A DNA stretch of 64,000 nt from Lactobacillus gasseri ATCC 33323 = JCM 1131 (GCF_000014425.1 NC_008530.1:1674001-1738000); one strand, 5' to 3'. Shown: positions 53,008 to 62,552, counted from the stretch's first letter. Numbers and translations are program-made. The notes: a model not told the origin generated them from the sequence alone.

Positions 53008-54108
53008 CTAAACATTAAATCTAAATTCAATAATATCACCGTCTTGAACTACATAATCTTTTCCTTCAAGACGAAGCTTTCCTGCTTCCTTAACTTTTTG
53101 CATGGTTTCAAGTTTGTCTAAGTCATCAAATGAAACAACTTCTGCCCGAATAAATCCACGTTCAAAGTCTGAGTGAATAACACCAGCAACTTGCGGTGCC
53201 TTCATTCCTTCATGGAAAGTCCAAGCACGAGTTTCAGGACCACCAGCAGTAAAGAAAGTACGAAGTCCTAAAATATGGTAAGCAGCCTTGATTAAACGAT
53301 CAAGTCCAGACTCTTCAACGCCTTCCATTTCAAGGAATTCTTTTCTTTCATCTTCATCCATTGAAGCAATTTCTTCTTCAGTAGCTGCACTAATGCCTAA
53401 AGCTTCAGCATTTTCACTTTCAGCATGCTTTTTGACAATTTGGTAATACTTGTCACTTTCAGGATCAGCCATTGAACTTTCAGCAATATTAGCAACATAA
53501 ATAACTGGTTTAGAAGTAAGTAAAAACAGACCCTTTACAATCTTTTGTTCATCTTCATTAAACTCAATTGAACGAGCAGCCTTACCTTCTTCAAGGACAG
53601 GTTTTAACTTGTTCAAAACAGCCATTTCAGCCTTAGCTTCTTTATCTCCTTGTTGTGCAACTTTTTGAACTTTTCCAATTCGACGGTTAACTGCATCTAA
53701 GTCTGCAATCGCCAATTCAAGATTAATTGTGTTAATATCTTCTTCAGGATCAACCTTACCGGTAACTGAAGTAATATTATCGTCATCAAAAGCTCTTACT
53801 ACATGAACAATTGCATCTGTTTGGCGAATATTTTCAAGGAATTTATTTCCAAGTCCTTCACCCTTAGAAGCACCCTTTACTAAACCAGCAATATCGGTAA
53901 ATTCAAAGGTTGTATGAACAATCTTTTTAGCTGGAATTAATTCTTGAATGCGAGCTAGACGACTATCTGGAACTTCAACCATCCCGACATTTGGTTCAAT
54001 AGTGGCAAATGGATAATTCGCCATTTCAGCACCAGCCTTAGTAATCGCGTTAAACAAAGTAGATTTACCAACATTTGGCAAACCAACAATACCTGCAGTT
54101 AATGACAT
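53008..54108 (-). CDS. ychF: YchF/OLA1-type GTPase-like ATPase
   Basis: This 366-residue Obg-family protein has P-loop GLPNVGKST at residues 7-15, G3 DIAGLV and NIAE in place of NKxD, the change that gives YchF/OLA1 preference for ATP over GTP. A coiled-coil region and C-terminal TGS domain follow. It is a ribosome-associated protein linked to stress responses. AGAGGAG fixes the start. Confidence 0.95.
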   Translation of the reverse strand: MSLTAGIVGLPNVGKSTLFNAITKAGAEMANYPFATIEPNVGMVEVPDSRLARIQELIPAKKIVHTTFEFTDIAGLVKGASKGEGLGNKFLENIRQTDAIVHVVRAFDDDNITSVTGKVDPEEDINTINLELAIADLDAVNRRIGKVQKVAQQGDKEAKAEMAVLNKLKPVLEEGKAARSIEFNEDEQKIVKGLFLLTSKPVIYVANIAESSMADPESDKYYQIVKKHAESENAEALGISAATEEEIASMDEDERKEFLEMEGVEESGLDRLIKAAYHILGLRTFFTAGGPETRAWTFHEGMKAPQVAGVIHSDFERGFIRAEVVSFDDLDKLETMQKVKEAGKLRLEGKDYVVQDGDIIEFRFNV

Positions 54109-54131
54109 TATATTTCTCCTCTTAATTGGTT

Positions 54132-54380
54132 TTATTCAAAGTGTGGTACAGCAATGTTTTCCTTAGGAACATAGTGTTCTTCTTTTAAGTTAACTGGATC
54201 ATTTGCTGAATGCAGCACCTTTTTAAATTTTTTATTAAATTCTGCTCGAGGCATCATAATTAAATGACCACACCCCAAGCATTTAATGCGAATGTCTGCA
54301 CCCATCCGCAAGATTTCCCACTTATTTTCACCACATGCATGTGGTTTCTTCATCTGCACTACATCGCCCAAATGATACAT
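54132..54380 (-). CDS. DUF951 family protein (YyzM-like)
   Basis: This 82-residue protein has the DUF951 pattern: GDVVQMKKPHACG near the start, WEILRMGADIRIKCLGCGHLI in the middle. Two Cys plus the CxxC pair and His residues suggest a small zinc-binding fold. The C-terminal 20 residues extend beyond the family core. It is almost always found between parB and ychF in Firmicutes, as here. Function unknown. Confidence 0.85.
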   Translation of the reverse strand: MYHLGDVVQMKKPHACGENKWEILRMGADIRIKCLGCGHLIMMPRAEFNKKFKKVLHSANDPVNLKEEHYVPKENIAVPHFE

Positions 54381-54400
54381 GAAAAATCACTCCTAATTAA

Positions 54401-55282
54401 TTATTTATCTAAATTTATCCCTAGTAAATCTAAAATTCGATTTAATTCATCAGTTGAAGCAAAATCAATCGCTAAATGACCATTTCCCTTTTTGCTTTCT
54501 GTGATGTTTACGCTAGTTCCAAATTTATCAGTTAATTGAGATTCGCTAGCTCTGATAAAGGCGGACTTTTTAATAGCCTTCTTCTTAGGCTTCTTTTCTT
54601 TTTCATTTAACTTAGCTACTAATGATTCCAATTGACGAACAGTAATTCCGTTCTTAACTACTTTTTTAGCTAAATCATCAATTCCATCTTTATCTTTTAA
54701 ACCAAGCAATGTTCTTGCTTGACCCATGGATAATTCTCCTCTTTGAAGAAGACGCTTAGTCTTTTGTGGCAAGGTAAGCAAGCGAAGATAGTTAGCAATA
54801 TAAGGGCGAGATTTTCCCAATCTTTTAGAAACTTCAGCCTGCGTCAAGCCTAGATTTTTTTGCAGCATTTCATATGCTTGTGCTTCTTCTAGTGGCGTCA
54901 AATCTTCACGCTGCAAGTTTTCTAGAACTGCGACTTCCATCATTTGCGCTTCATCAAATTTACGAATGATAGCTGGAATTGTTTCTTTTTTAGCTAACTT
55001 AGAAGCACGAAAACGACGTTCCCCGGCAATGATTTCATAACCATTAACGGATTTACGAATAATTATTGGCTGAAAAACACCATTTTCCTTAATTGATTCA
55101 GACAGTTCTTTTAGGCTCTTGTTATCAAAGGTTTTTCTTGGTTGGTAAGGATTAGGCCTAATTTCATCTAAAGGAATTTCTGTAATTTCTTCAGTTTCTT
55201 GCACTTGCGGGCTTTCATCAAATAAGGCTTCTAACCCGCGCCCTAGCCCACGCTTTTTTGGTTCTTTAGAGTTTCTTACCAT
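54401..55282 (-). CDS. parB: ParB/Spo0J chromosome-partitioning CTP-binding clamp
   Basis: This 293-residue protein has the ParB N-terminal domain with GERRFRA near residue 88 (CTP/arginine patch), a central helix-turn-helix (LTQAEVSKRLGKSRPYIANY near 150) and a C-terminal dimerisation region. It loads at parS near oriC and works with ParA in origin segregation and SMC loading. Its start overlaps the parA stop by 17 bases. Confidence 0.93.
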   Translation of the reverse strand: MVRNSKEPKKRGLGRGLEALFDESPQVQETEEITEIPLDEIRPNPYQPRKTFDNKSLKELSESIKENGVFQPIIIRKSVNGYEIIAGERRFRASKLAKKETIPAIIRKFDEAQMMEVAVLENLQREDLTPLEEAQAYEMLQKNLGLTQAEVSKRLGKSRPYIANYLRLLTLPQKTKRLLQRGELSMGQARTLLGLKDKDGIDDLAKKVVKNGITVRQLESLVAKLNEKEKKPKKKAIKKSAFIRASESQLTDKFGTSVNITESKKGNGHLAIDFASTDELNRILDLLGINLDK

Positions 55283-56039
55283 GAGCTTTCAACACCTCTT
55301 TTGCTAAGGAATCATACACTTGCGAACCCCGAGATTTTGGAGCATATTCTGTAATTGGCTTACCATAACTTGGTGCTTCAGCCAATTTGGTAATTCTCGG
55401 AATAATTGTCTTATACACTTTTTTATTAAAGTAAGATTGAACTTCCTTAACAACTTCAGCGCCCAAATTCGTTCTTGCATCTAACATAGTTAACAGAACT
55501 CCTTCTACGCCCAAGTTTTTATTAAAGTGCTTTTGAACTAAACGAATCGTATTTAGTAATTGACTTAACCCTTCCATTGCATAATATTCGCTTTGTACTG
55601 GGATTAAGATAGAATCTGAAGCAGTGAAGGCATTAATTGAAAGCTGACCTAAAGACGGTGGACAATCAATTAAGATAAAGTCATACTCATGACTAACTTC
55701 ATCAATTCCTTGTTTCAATCTAGTTTCACGTGCCATCATCGATGTTAATTCCATCTCAGCACCAGCTAATTGAATTGTAGCAGGAACTGCATCTAGATTT
55801 TTAATTTCAGTATGATGAATTGTCTCAGATAGGGGAATTTCATCAATTAAAACATTATAGATATCCTTATCTACAGTTGATTTTTCAATACCTAAACCAG
55901 ACGTTGCATTTCCTTGAGGATCAATATCAACAATTAAAACTTTATAACCATGATTTGCAATACTGGCACCTAAATTAATTGTCGTCGTTGTTTTACCAAC
56001 GCCGCCTTTTTGATTAGCAACCGAAATAATTTGAACCAT
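55266..56039 (-). CDS. parA: ParA/Soj partitioning ATPase
   Basis: This 257-residue ATPase has the deviant Walker A KGGVGKTT at residues 10-17, VDIDPQGNAT near 39 and IDCPPSLG near 126. It partners ParB in chromosome segregation and replication control. AAAGGGG precedes the ATG. The gene order noc-parA-parB matches the origin region of Firmicutes. Confidence 0.95.
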   Translation of the reverse strand: MVQIISVANQKGGVGKTTTTINLGASIANHGYKVLIVDIDPQGNATSGLGIEKSTVDKDIYNVLIDEIPLSETIHHTEIKNLDAVPATIQLAGAEMELTSMMARETRLKQGIDEVSHEYDFILIDCPPSLGQLSINAFTASDSILIPVQSEYYAMEGLSQLLNTIRLVQKHFNKNLGVEGVLLTMLDARTNLGAEVVKEVQSYFNKKVYKTIIPRITKLAEAPSYGKPITEYAPKSRGSQVYDSLAKEVLKAHGKKL

Positions 56040-56053
56040 ATTTACCCCTTTGC

Positions 56054-56935
56054 TTACTTTTTAAGCAATTCAATAGTAATTTTATAGGAATCTCCCTTTT
56101 TATCTTCTTTATACTTTACGGTCATTCCCGAATCTTTTGCCATTTTAATTGCTTTTTTAATGGTGTTAATTTGTACTTTAAAGTCATTAGCTGTTCGAAC
56201 TTGAACTTTTTTCTTAGGCTTTTTTTCTTTTTCAGGTTTATTCTCTTCAAGCTCTTCTTCTTTGGCCTGCTTCTGCGCTTCAAAGTAGCCATCGAGGTCT
56301 TTTACCATCTCTTCAGTTTCTTTTACAGTCAGACCATTTTTAATAATTTCGCTAACAGCCGTATCTTGGTCTTCTTCATTCAAAGCTAAAAGCGCACGAC
56401 CATGACGTTGAGAAATCTTCTTATCAATTAAAAAGCCTTGTACCTTAGGAGTTAATTTAAGCAATCTAATCTTATTAGCAATGTATGATTGGGTCTTTCC
56501 CATCTGATCTGCTAATTCAGTTTGAGTTAAGTTATTAACTTTCATCAATTGAACATAAGCTTGTGCTTCATCAATTGGATTAAGGTTCTCACGTTGTAAG
56601 TTTTCAACTAATGCCAAAGAAGCGGCTTTTTCATCATCCATATTCTCAACAATAGCTGGAATTTTAGCCCACTTCAGTGATTGAGCTGCACGAAAGCGTC
56701 GCTCACCTGCAATAATTTCGTATTCACCCTCAGGACCATCAGCTGGCTTACGTAAAATAATAGGTTGAAGTAGTCCTTGCTCTTTCAAAGTAGTAGCTAA
56801 TTCTTCAATTGATTCATCGCTAAAAGTATGGCGTGGCTGATAGCGGTTAGGCATAATTTTATCTAGTTCAATTTCTTGAACTTGCTTACTTTCAGGAATC
56901 TTTTTTTGACGATTGCCAAATAATGAAAATGCCAT
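56054..56935 (-). CDS. noc: Nucleoid occlusion protein Noc (ParB paralogue)
   Basis: This 293-residue ParB-like protein has GERRFRAAQSLKW near residue 76, a helix-turn-helix near residues 135-160 and a Lys/Glu-rich linker (215-245) before the C-terminal domain. The N-terminus MAFSLFGNRQ is a short amphipathic segment as in Noc proteins, which tether DNA to the membrane and block division over nucleoids. Its position directly after rsmG and before parA supports Noc rather than a second ParB. Confidence 0.9.
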   Translation of the reverse strand: MAFSLFGNRQKKIPESKQVQEIELDKIMPNRYQPRHTFSDESIEELATTLKEQGLLQPIILRKPADGPEGEYEIIAGERRFRAAQSLKWAKIPAIVENMDDEKAASLALVENLQRENLNPIDEAQAYVQLMKVNNLTQTELADQMGKTQSYIANKIRLLKLTPKVQGFLIDKKISQRHGRALLALNEEDQDTAVSEIIKNGLTVKETEEMVKDLDGYFEAQKQAKEEELEENKPEKEKKPKKKVQVRTANDFKVQINTIKKAIKMAKDSGMTVKYKEDKKGDSYKITIELLKK

Positions 56936-56957
56936 AATCTAAATCCTCCAATTAAAT

Positions 56958-57677
56958 TTAAAGTGGTTTTTTATTCGGTGTGCCAGCCTGACGTGGATAC
57001 TTCTTTGGCGTAGCTTTTACCTTTTTAACAACAATCAAGGTACGTTCATCATCTGTATCGGGAAGCGTTAATTCTTTTACTTCTTCAACTCTTCCGCCCA
57101 ATACTTCAATTGCATTTTTGGCTTCAACCAACTCATCCTGTGCTTTAGGTCCCTTAAGGGCAACCAAATATCCATCAACCTTAGCTAAAGGTATACAATA
57201 CTCGCTCAAAACACTCATTCTTGCCACTGCACGTCCAGTAACCAAATCAAACTTTTCTCGTAAATTTTTGTTTTGTCCAGCATCCTCTGCACGACTATGA
57301 ACTAAAGTAACTTTATCTAAACTTAAATCATTTATGAGTTCATCTAAAAACTTTAATCGTTTACCTAAAGAATCAACAATCGTAATGCTTAAGTCTGGAC
57401 ACAAAATTTTAATTGGTAAAGAAGGAAATCCTGCTCCAGCACCCACATCACATAAACTCTTCTCACCTTTAAATAAGTCTGAAAACTCTAAAAGAGGCGT
57501 AATACTATCAAAGAAATGTTTTAAGTAAACCTCGTTTTTATCAGTAATTCTAGTAAGATTGACCTTTTTATTAAATTCAATTAATTTGTTATAGTATGTC
57601 GCAAACTGTTCTTTTTGCTTATTGCTAAGCTTAAAGCCGTGATTTGCGAGTTCTTCTGCAAAAATTTCTGGATTCAT
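56958..57677 (-). CDS. rsmG: 16S rRNA (guanine527-N7)-methyltransferase RsmG
   Basis: This 239-residue protein has the SAM-binding motif [16 protein letters not shown] near residue 77 and the GidB pattern HFFDSI near 55. It methylates G527 of 16S rRNA, and its loss gives low-level streptomycin resistance. The SD GGGTGAG lies within an inverted repeat of GTGAAAC/GTTTCAC. It is the first gene of the rsmG-noc-parA-parB-DUF951-ychF run. Confidence 0.95.
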
Positions 57678-57686
57678 TTCTCACCC

Positions 57687-57703
57687 GTGAAACCTAGTTT
57701 CAC
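57687..57703. promoter_or_regulatory. Inverted parS-half-like repeat in the rsmG leader
   Basis: GTGAAAC-CTA-GTTTCAC is a perfect 7+7 inverted repeat next to the rsmG SD. The halves equal those of parS (GTTTCAC/GTGAAAC) but in reversed order and separated by three bases. In the mRNA it would form a hairpin close to the start codon. Confidence 0.4.
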
Positions 57704-57846
57704 ACTCCTAATTTACCGCAATTAAAGTCGGTTAACAATACTATCATCATCATAAACTAACGTATTTAATTATGTAGTATTTTTTAAGAATCGTCAAAAA
57801 ACAACTAAGTCTGAAAAAATATGTATTTAAATCAATATCTATAGGC

Positions 57847-57852
57847 TATAAT
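57847..57852 (+). promoter_or_regulatory. -10 box of the cvpA gene
   Basis: TATAAT about 24 bases before the CvpA start codon; the -35 region is AT-rich and unmatched. Confidence 0.4.
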
Positions 57853-57875
57853 GATTAGCAAAAGGGGTTAAATTC

Positions 57876-58412
57876 ATGATTATTACGCTTATTGTGATTC
57901 TTTATCTCGGCTACCAAACCTACAAAGGATACCAGCTGGGATTTGCTCAACGTGTTATTAATATGATTTTTGGGGCAATTGTCTTTGCTGCTGCAATTTT
58001 AGGTCAAAACAGTTTAGGAAATTGGTTCTACCAACAATTTTCAGGTAATCTAGTTCCAACGACCGGTAATGTTAGTCTTGAATTAATTGGTTATCGATTC
58101 TTAGCTTTCTTCGTAATTTGGTTCATCGGAAAGATGATTCTAAAAATATTCAAGGGCTGGCTTCCTAAGCGAGATCGCACTAATAAGGGGCTTAGTAATT
58201 TGTTAGACAATGTCCTAGGAGCAATTGTTTCTTTCATTGCGGCTTACTTCTTAGTTTACGTTGCCTTATCCATGTGCCAAGCTTTTCAAAATCCTTGGTT
58301 TATCCAACAAACAGTCGACTCACCAATTTTACGAGTAATTATTTATAATACTCCAGGTTTATCTAATGGGGTCTTTAAGACAATCTTTGGTATTAGTCGA
58401 ACCGTAGGTTAA
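57876..58412 (+). CDS. cvpA: CvpA family membrane protein
   Basis: This 178-residue protein has four membrane helices and the CvpA-family start (a short helix followed by YKGYQLGFAQRVINM). Relatives are needed for colicin V production in E. coli and for envelope stress tolerance elsewhere. AAAGGGG fixes the start. It lies alone, divergent from the rsmG operon, with its own terminator. Confidence 0.88.
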   Translation: MIITLIVILYLGYQTYKGYQLGFAQRVINMIFGAIVFAAAILGQNSLGNWFYQQFSGNLVPTTGNVSLELIGYRFLAFFVIWFIGKMILKIFKGWLPKRDRTNKGLSNLLDNVLGAIVSFIAAYFLVYVALSMCQAFQNPWFIQQTVDSPILRVIIYNTPGLSNGVFKTIFGISRTVG

Positions 58413-58421
58413 TATTTCACT

Positions 58422-58453
58422 AAAAAAAGATTCGGAAATTTCCGAATCTTTTT
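58422..58453. terminator. Bidirectional terminator
   Basis: AAAAAAGATTCGGAAA and TTTCCGAATCTTTTTT are a perfect 16-bp palindrome between the converging cvpA and apbE genes. Confidence 0.92.
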
Positions 58454-59379
58454 TATACGCCAATTCTTTCAATTGAATCGTCATCGTACACAAATATTGC
58501 ACCATAGCGACCGGCCTTATCATTTTTCCATCCTGGAATCGATCCACCAGCAAAAAATAGTCGTTTACATTCAATCTCTGCTTGAACTGAATCCCGAGTA
58601 AATAGGGTAACGCCCGCTACATGAGTCTGAACTGGATACCCAGTCTTAGGATCAATAATGTGATGGTATTTCTTGCCATTAATTTCTAAAAAGCGTTCAT
58701 ATGTCCCACTAGTTACAGCTGAGCATTCGTGAACTGTGGCAGTGGTAAGGTTATCTCCACGTTTCTTTTTCGGATCTTGAACACCTAAAATCCATTCGCC
58801 ACTTGCTCTTTTTGGAGAACTATTTACAAATAAAACATTGCCGCCTAAATTGATAATCCCAGCTCGCACATCATATGCACGCCAAAGATCTCTAATTCTA
58901 TCTGCAATATAACCTTTAGCAATGCCTCCTAAATCAAGTTCCATTCCTTTTTTAGTTAGGAAAACAGTTTGGTTAGCATCGTCTAAAACAACATCATCAG
59001 GATTAGTTAAACTCATCTTCGCTTTGATTTGTGCATCAGTGGGGACATGTGCTCCTTTAAAGCCAATATGCCAGAGTTTTACAACTGGTCCAATAAGTGC
59101 ATTGAAACCGAAGTTTTGCTTACTTTCATAAACTGCTAGCTTAATTAGATTATATGTGCTTGCTGAAACTTGAACAGGATGAAGACCTGCAGCATGATTA
59201 ACATCCATCACTTCAGAATGATCACGATTTACAGTTAAGCGATCCTCATATCCCGCAATTAAATCAAAGCTCTGATTTAAGATTTTTTCGTTTTGATCGC
59301 CATAGATCTGTAAAGTAATAACCGTGCCTAAGCCACGACCAACTTTTGAAATTGGAGTTGAAGCATAATTCTCTATCAT
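58453..59379 (-). CDS. apbE: FAD:protein FMN transferase (ApbE)
   Basis: This 308-residue ApbE protein has LDLGGIAKGYIADR near residue 152, the INLGGN segment and HHIIDPKTGYPV near 242 with the metal/FAD-binding residues. It attaches FMN to Thr or Ser of target flavoproteins. There is no lipobox, so this form is cytoplasmic or membrane-peripheral. Its ATG overlaps the phosphatase stop (ATGA). Targets are not encoded alongside. Confidence 0.9.
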   Translation of the reverse strand: MIENYASTPISKVGRGLGTVITLQIYGDQNEKILNQSFDLIAGYEDRLTVNRDHSEVMDVNHAAGLHPVQVSASTYNLIKLAVYESKQNFGFNALIGPVVKLWHIGFKGAHVPTDAQIKAKMSLTNPDDVVLDDANQTVFLTKKGMELDLGGIAKGYIADRIRDLWRAYDVRAGIINLGGNVLFVNSSPKRASGEWILGVQDPKKKRGDNLTTATVHECSAVTSGTYERFLEINGKKYHHIIDPKTGYPVQTHVAGVTLFTRDSVQAEIECKRLFFAGGSIPGWKNDKAGRYGAIFVYDDDSIERIGV

Positions 59380-60179
59380 TTTGATGCCCTCTTTGGCTCT
59401 AAATACAACTCTCTTAAGCTTTGAATCAACTCATCATCAATCTTCAAAATATTTTTAATATAGTTATCAAGGCCGTTATACTTTTCATCAATTAATAAAA
59501 GAGCTGTATCCAAATATTCATTTGCGACACTTGCTAAGCTTCTAACATTGGCACGTAAAACTACACCGCCGCCTTCGTCAACTATCTTTTGATTCATCAT
59601 AGCCTGATATTTGCCAAGCATTAGGTTTGAAAATAAATAGTCTTGTCTGATAGTTTCCATATCAACGCCTAAAAGATACAAAATTAAAACTGTAGCTAGC
59701 CCCGTACGATCTTTTCCTTCAGAACAATGAAAAATAATCGCACCATCTTTAGTATTAGCGAAGATATTCAGTAGATTTCTAAATGCTTTTTGCGAGTATT
59801 CTTGACTAACAGAAGAATAATACTGATGACACATCGTTTTAAAGCCAGCATATTGATCTTTAGTATATGTTTTCTTCAATTGTGCTATCTTTTGATCTGT
59901 TTCTGCACTCTGATTGCCATGAATTGGATTATCAATATGCTCTATTCCTGCCGGTATAACATCAGGAGTAATTTGAATTTCCTTAGGTGAACGCAAATCA
60001 ATAATTTTAGTTAAGCCATAATTAAGTAAAAAAGTTTCATCTTCCTTGGTCATTTGACATAATTTACCAGTTCTAAGAAGACGGTGCATTTTAATTTTAC
60101 GGCCATCAAAACCTACATAGCCTCCTAAATCACGTGCATTAGGCACATGCTCTAGTGGTAAAACGTTTGGCCTAATCAT
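59376..60179 (-). CDS. Tyrosine/serine phosphatase-like protein
   Basis: This 267-residue protein has the Cys-X5-Arg phosphatase loop HCSEGKDRTGL near residue 152, the PNARDLGGY N-terminal signature and a long helical C-terminal part. It belongs to the bacterial Tyr/Ser (and phosphoinositide) phosphatase family related to LipA/IphP. It lies between mupG and apbE in one operon. The substrate is unknown and could be a phosphoprotein or a small phosphate ester. Confidence 0.85.
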   Translation of the reverse strand: MIRPNVLPLEHVPNARDLGGYVGFDGRKIKMHRLLRTGKLCQMTKEDETFLLNYGLTKIIDLRSPKEIQITPDVIPAGIEHIDNPIHGNQSAETDQKIAQLKKTYTKDQYAGFKTMCHQYYSSVSQEYSQKAFRNLLNIFANTKDGAIIFHCSEGKDRTGLATVLILYLLGVDMETIRQDYLFSNLMLGKYQAMMNQKIVDEGGGVVLRANVRSLASVANEYLDTALLLIDEKYNGLDNYIKNILKIDDELIQSLRELYLEPKRASK

Positions 60180-60189
60180 TTTGTAATCC

Positions 60190-61230
60190 CTACTTTTCTA
60201 ATTTTTTAAAAACAACTTTTTGCTCTGGCTCAATATGCGAAAGCAAACTACACTCACTAGCACAAACCTTACCAACTATTCTTACTTCTTTATCAGCTGG
60301 CAAGTTACGCTTAGTAATATGAACTTCATCACTGTTTAAGCCATTACTATTAATACTAATCGTTCCAGCAGGACGGTCTAACGGCAATTCTTGAGCTTCA
60401 AGTTCGGGTAATTTTCCTTCACAATGTAGTCTAACGATATCTTGAGCAAGATACAAATAATTGTGCCAGTGATTTTCTTCAAGCAATGAACTTTCTTCAT
60501 CTACTACGTGAAGCGTAATTGCATGTTCTTTAGTGTAACGCGCAAAAGACTTAATCGTTTCGCTAGTTAGACGATCGCCCACAATAACATTACTGCAAGC
60601 TAAGTCTTTCAAGTTAAGAGCCGCAGCTAATGGGTAAACACCTCGTTGAGATTCAAGTGTAGTTTCTCCAGCAAAAAATGGACCTCTCTTAACGCCATCT
60701 CCTGAAATAAAAGCCGCAGTTTCTAAATTACATTTACGTAGCCATTGATTTTTCTTCTTAAACCAACTTTCATCCATTCCAGTTTCTGCTTGAGAATAGA
60801 AATCAAATAAAGCCCTAATATGATCAAAGTTAGCTGCTTCTTCTTTCAAATGAGTAATATCTTCTGGCTGTAAATAAATTGCATTTAAAGATACCCACAT
60901 AGATTTAGATAATTTAGATACAAACCGCATCAATACTTGATCATTAATTCTTAAGCCTGTAACGTTAAGTGTCTTTAATTTTTCTACATCGGCTAAATCA
61001 TAGCCTAAATAATGTAAATCATCTTGCGACACATCAGCCATGACCTTTAATTCTAGATCCTTGCACCAGCTAGTTAACTGATTTAATCTCTTTAAAATTG
61101 TTTCTGCTTCATCATTTAACCCAGTCAACGAAGTAAATACCTCGTTAAAACCAGCGTTTCTCATTCCCAGCAAATAATTATGGTCATCTGCTGTTAAATC
61201 TTTATCCAAGTAAACTGAAAAACCGAGCAT
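60190..61230 (-). CDS. mupG: MupG-family TIM-barrel protein (DUF871)
   Basis: This 346-residue protein has the DUF871 N-terminal TIM barrel (about 1-240, MLGFSVYLDKD, VMADVSQDDL, RGPFFAGETTLE) and a C-terminal cyclophilin-like domain. Its homologue MupG in Staphylococcus is a 6-phospho-N-acetylmuramidase that splits MurNAc-6P-GlcNAc during wall recycling. No MurNAc-6P etherase or EIIBC is alongside, so the exact sugar phosphate remains inferred. GAGAGA precedes the ATG. Confidence 0.85.
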   Translation of the reverse strand: MLGFSVYLDKDLTADDHNYLLGMRNAGFNEVFTSLTGLNDEAETILKRLNQLTSWCKDLELKVMADVSQDDLHYLGYDLADVEKLKTLNVTGLRINDQVLMRFVSKLSKSMWVSLNAIYLQPEDITHLKEEAANFDHIRALFDFYSQAETGMDESWFKKKNQWLRKCNLETAAFISGDGVKRGPFFAGETTLESQRGVYPLAAALNLKDLACSNVIVGDRLTSETIKSFARYTKEHAITLHVVDEESSLLEENHWHNYLYLAQDIVRLHCEGKLPELEAQELPLDRPAGTISINSNGLNSDEVHITKRNLPADKEVRIVGKVCASECSLLSHIEPEQKVVFKKLEK

Positions 61231-61298
61231 CTCAATCTCTCTTTTCTAAGCTTTGTGAAAATGCTTTCTTTCATTAAAATGATAAACTTTAATGACAA

Positions 61299-61336
61299 AA
61301 AAAGCTAGATAGAAAATATCTATCTAGTTCTTTTTG
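61299..61336 (-). terminator. Terminator of the FMN reductase pair
   Basis: AACTAGATAGA and TCTATCTAGCTT form a stem, followed by TTTTTTTG on the minus strand. Confidence 0.8.
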
Positions 61337-61359
61337 ACAATGCAAAAATAAGACTTTAC

Positions 61360-61914
61360 TTATTTTTTAGCTTGTTCAACAAATTTGACAAAGTTGTTGA
61401 ATGCCAAATCAATCGCATGGATTGTTTCTTGGTCTAATAAATCTCCAGTATTTTTATCAAACTTATCTGCAGCATGACCAATTAAAATTTCATTTCCTGG
61501 CAAAACATTGGCACCTTGATCAGGTGAAAGTAAAATTTCACGCATTTCTTCTTGTGCTCTTGAAGCTCCTTGAATACCGTAAGATGCACCCAAAACCATA
61601 GCTGGCTTCATTTTCATCACGTCTGCATTTCCTTGAGCATGACTACCAGTCCATTCCATTGCACTCTTTAATGAAGATGGAATTCCGTGGTCATATTCTG
61701 GTGTAGCAAAAATCACACCATCGGCTTCACGAATTTTATTTTTAAATTCTTCAACCTTGCTATCTGGTTGTGCTTCTTTTTTGAACCGAGGTAGATCAGC
61801 AATCTCATATACTTCAATTTCAGCTTGATCTTGATAGCGTTTAGCCATAAATTGTTCCAAAAATCTGTTATATGAAAAATCTGCATTCGTACCAACAATT
61901 GCTAATAATTTCAT
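61360..61914 (-). CDS. NADPH-dependent FMN reductase
   Basis: This 184-residue flavodoxin-like reductase has an FMN loop near residues 8-15 (GTNADFSYNR), FATPEYDHGIPSSLKSAMEW near 70-90 and GASYGIQGASRAQ near 110. Its neighbour upstream is about half identical by eye, so the pair arose by tandem duplication. Family members reduce azo dyes, quinones or free flavin. GGGAGG precedes the ATG. Confidence 0.88.
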   Translation of the reverse strand: MKLLAIVGTNADFSYNRFLEQFMAKRYQDQAEIEVYEIADLPRFKKEAQPDSKVEEFKNKIREADGVIFATPEYDHGIPSSLKSAMEWTGSHAQGNADVMKMKPAMVLGASYGIQGASRAQEEMREILLSPDQGANVLPGNEILIGHAADKFDKNTGDLLDQETIHAIDLAFNNFVKFVEQAKK

Positions 61915-61925
61915 GTTCTACCTCC

Positions 61926-62468
61926 CTACTTGCAGTTACCTACTTCAGAATAGAAAACGTCGAATTCATCAAAGAAATGATCTAAAAACTTAACAGTTCC
62001 ATCTGGTAAATCGCCATTTTCATCAAATTGTTCTGGAGCAGTTCCCATCATAAATTCATCTCCATTAAACACTTTAGCGCTAAAGCCTGGAGAAGAAAGT
62101 ACCATCTTTAAATGACTTTGTCCCCGAGCAGAACCTTGTGGTAAAACTGAAGTTCCTACAATAACCACTGGTTTATCCTTAAAAGAATGCTCAGCTGATG
62201 AAAGCCATTCTAAAGCACTCTTCAAAGATGAAGGAACTGAGTGTTGTTGCTCTGGCGTAGAGATTAAGACTGCATCAGCTTCAGTTACTTTCTTAGCAAA
62301 ACTAGCCACTTCAGCAGGTTCTTCAACTCCCTCTTTAAACATTGGGAGATCTCTAACTTCTCCTAATTCAATGTCATATCTGCCAGTAAAATGCTTTTTA
62401 ATAAATTTTAGCAAATCTCGATTATAAGAATGATCTGCGTTGCTACCCACAATTGCAAAGAGCTTCAT
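61926..62468 (-). CDS. NADPH-dependent FMN reductase (tandem paralogue)
   Basis: This 180-residue paralogue of the next gene shows [10 protein letters not shown] near the start, [19 protein letters not shown] in the middle, and [13 protein letters not shown]. In the active-site segment EYDHG is EQQHS, so substrate range may differ from its partner. It starts after AAAGGTGA and precedes the partner by 11 bases. A TetR gene lies upstream and may control both. Confidence 0.87.
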   Translation of the reverse strand: MKLFAIVGSNADHSYNRDLLKFIKKHFTGRYDIELGEVRDLPMFKEGVEEPAEVASFAKKVTEADAVLISTPEQQHSVPSSLKSALEWLSSAEHSFKDKPVVIVGTSVLPQGSARGQSHLKMVLSSPGFSAKVFNGDEFMMGTAPEQFDENGDLPDGTVKFLDHFFDEFDVFYSEVGNCK

Positions 62469-62552
62469 TTCTACGTCACCTTTCTCTTAACTGTCTTTCC
62501 CTTAAATTATACGTTTTAATTTTACAATTTTGAAAGCTATATTTTAATTTTA

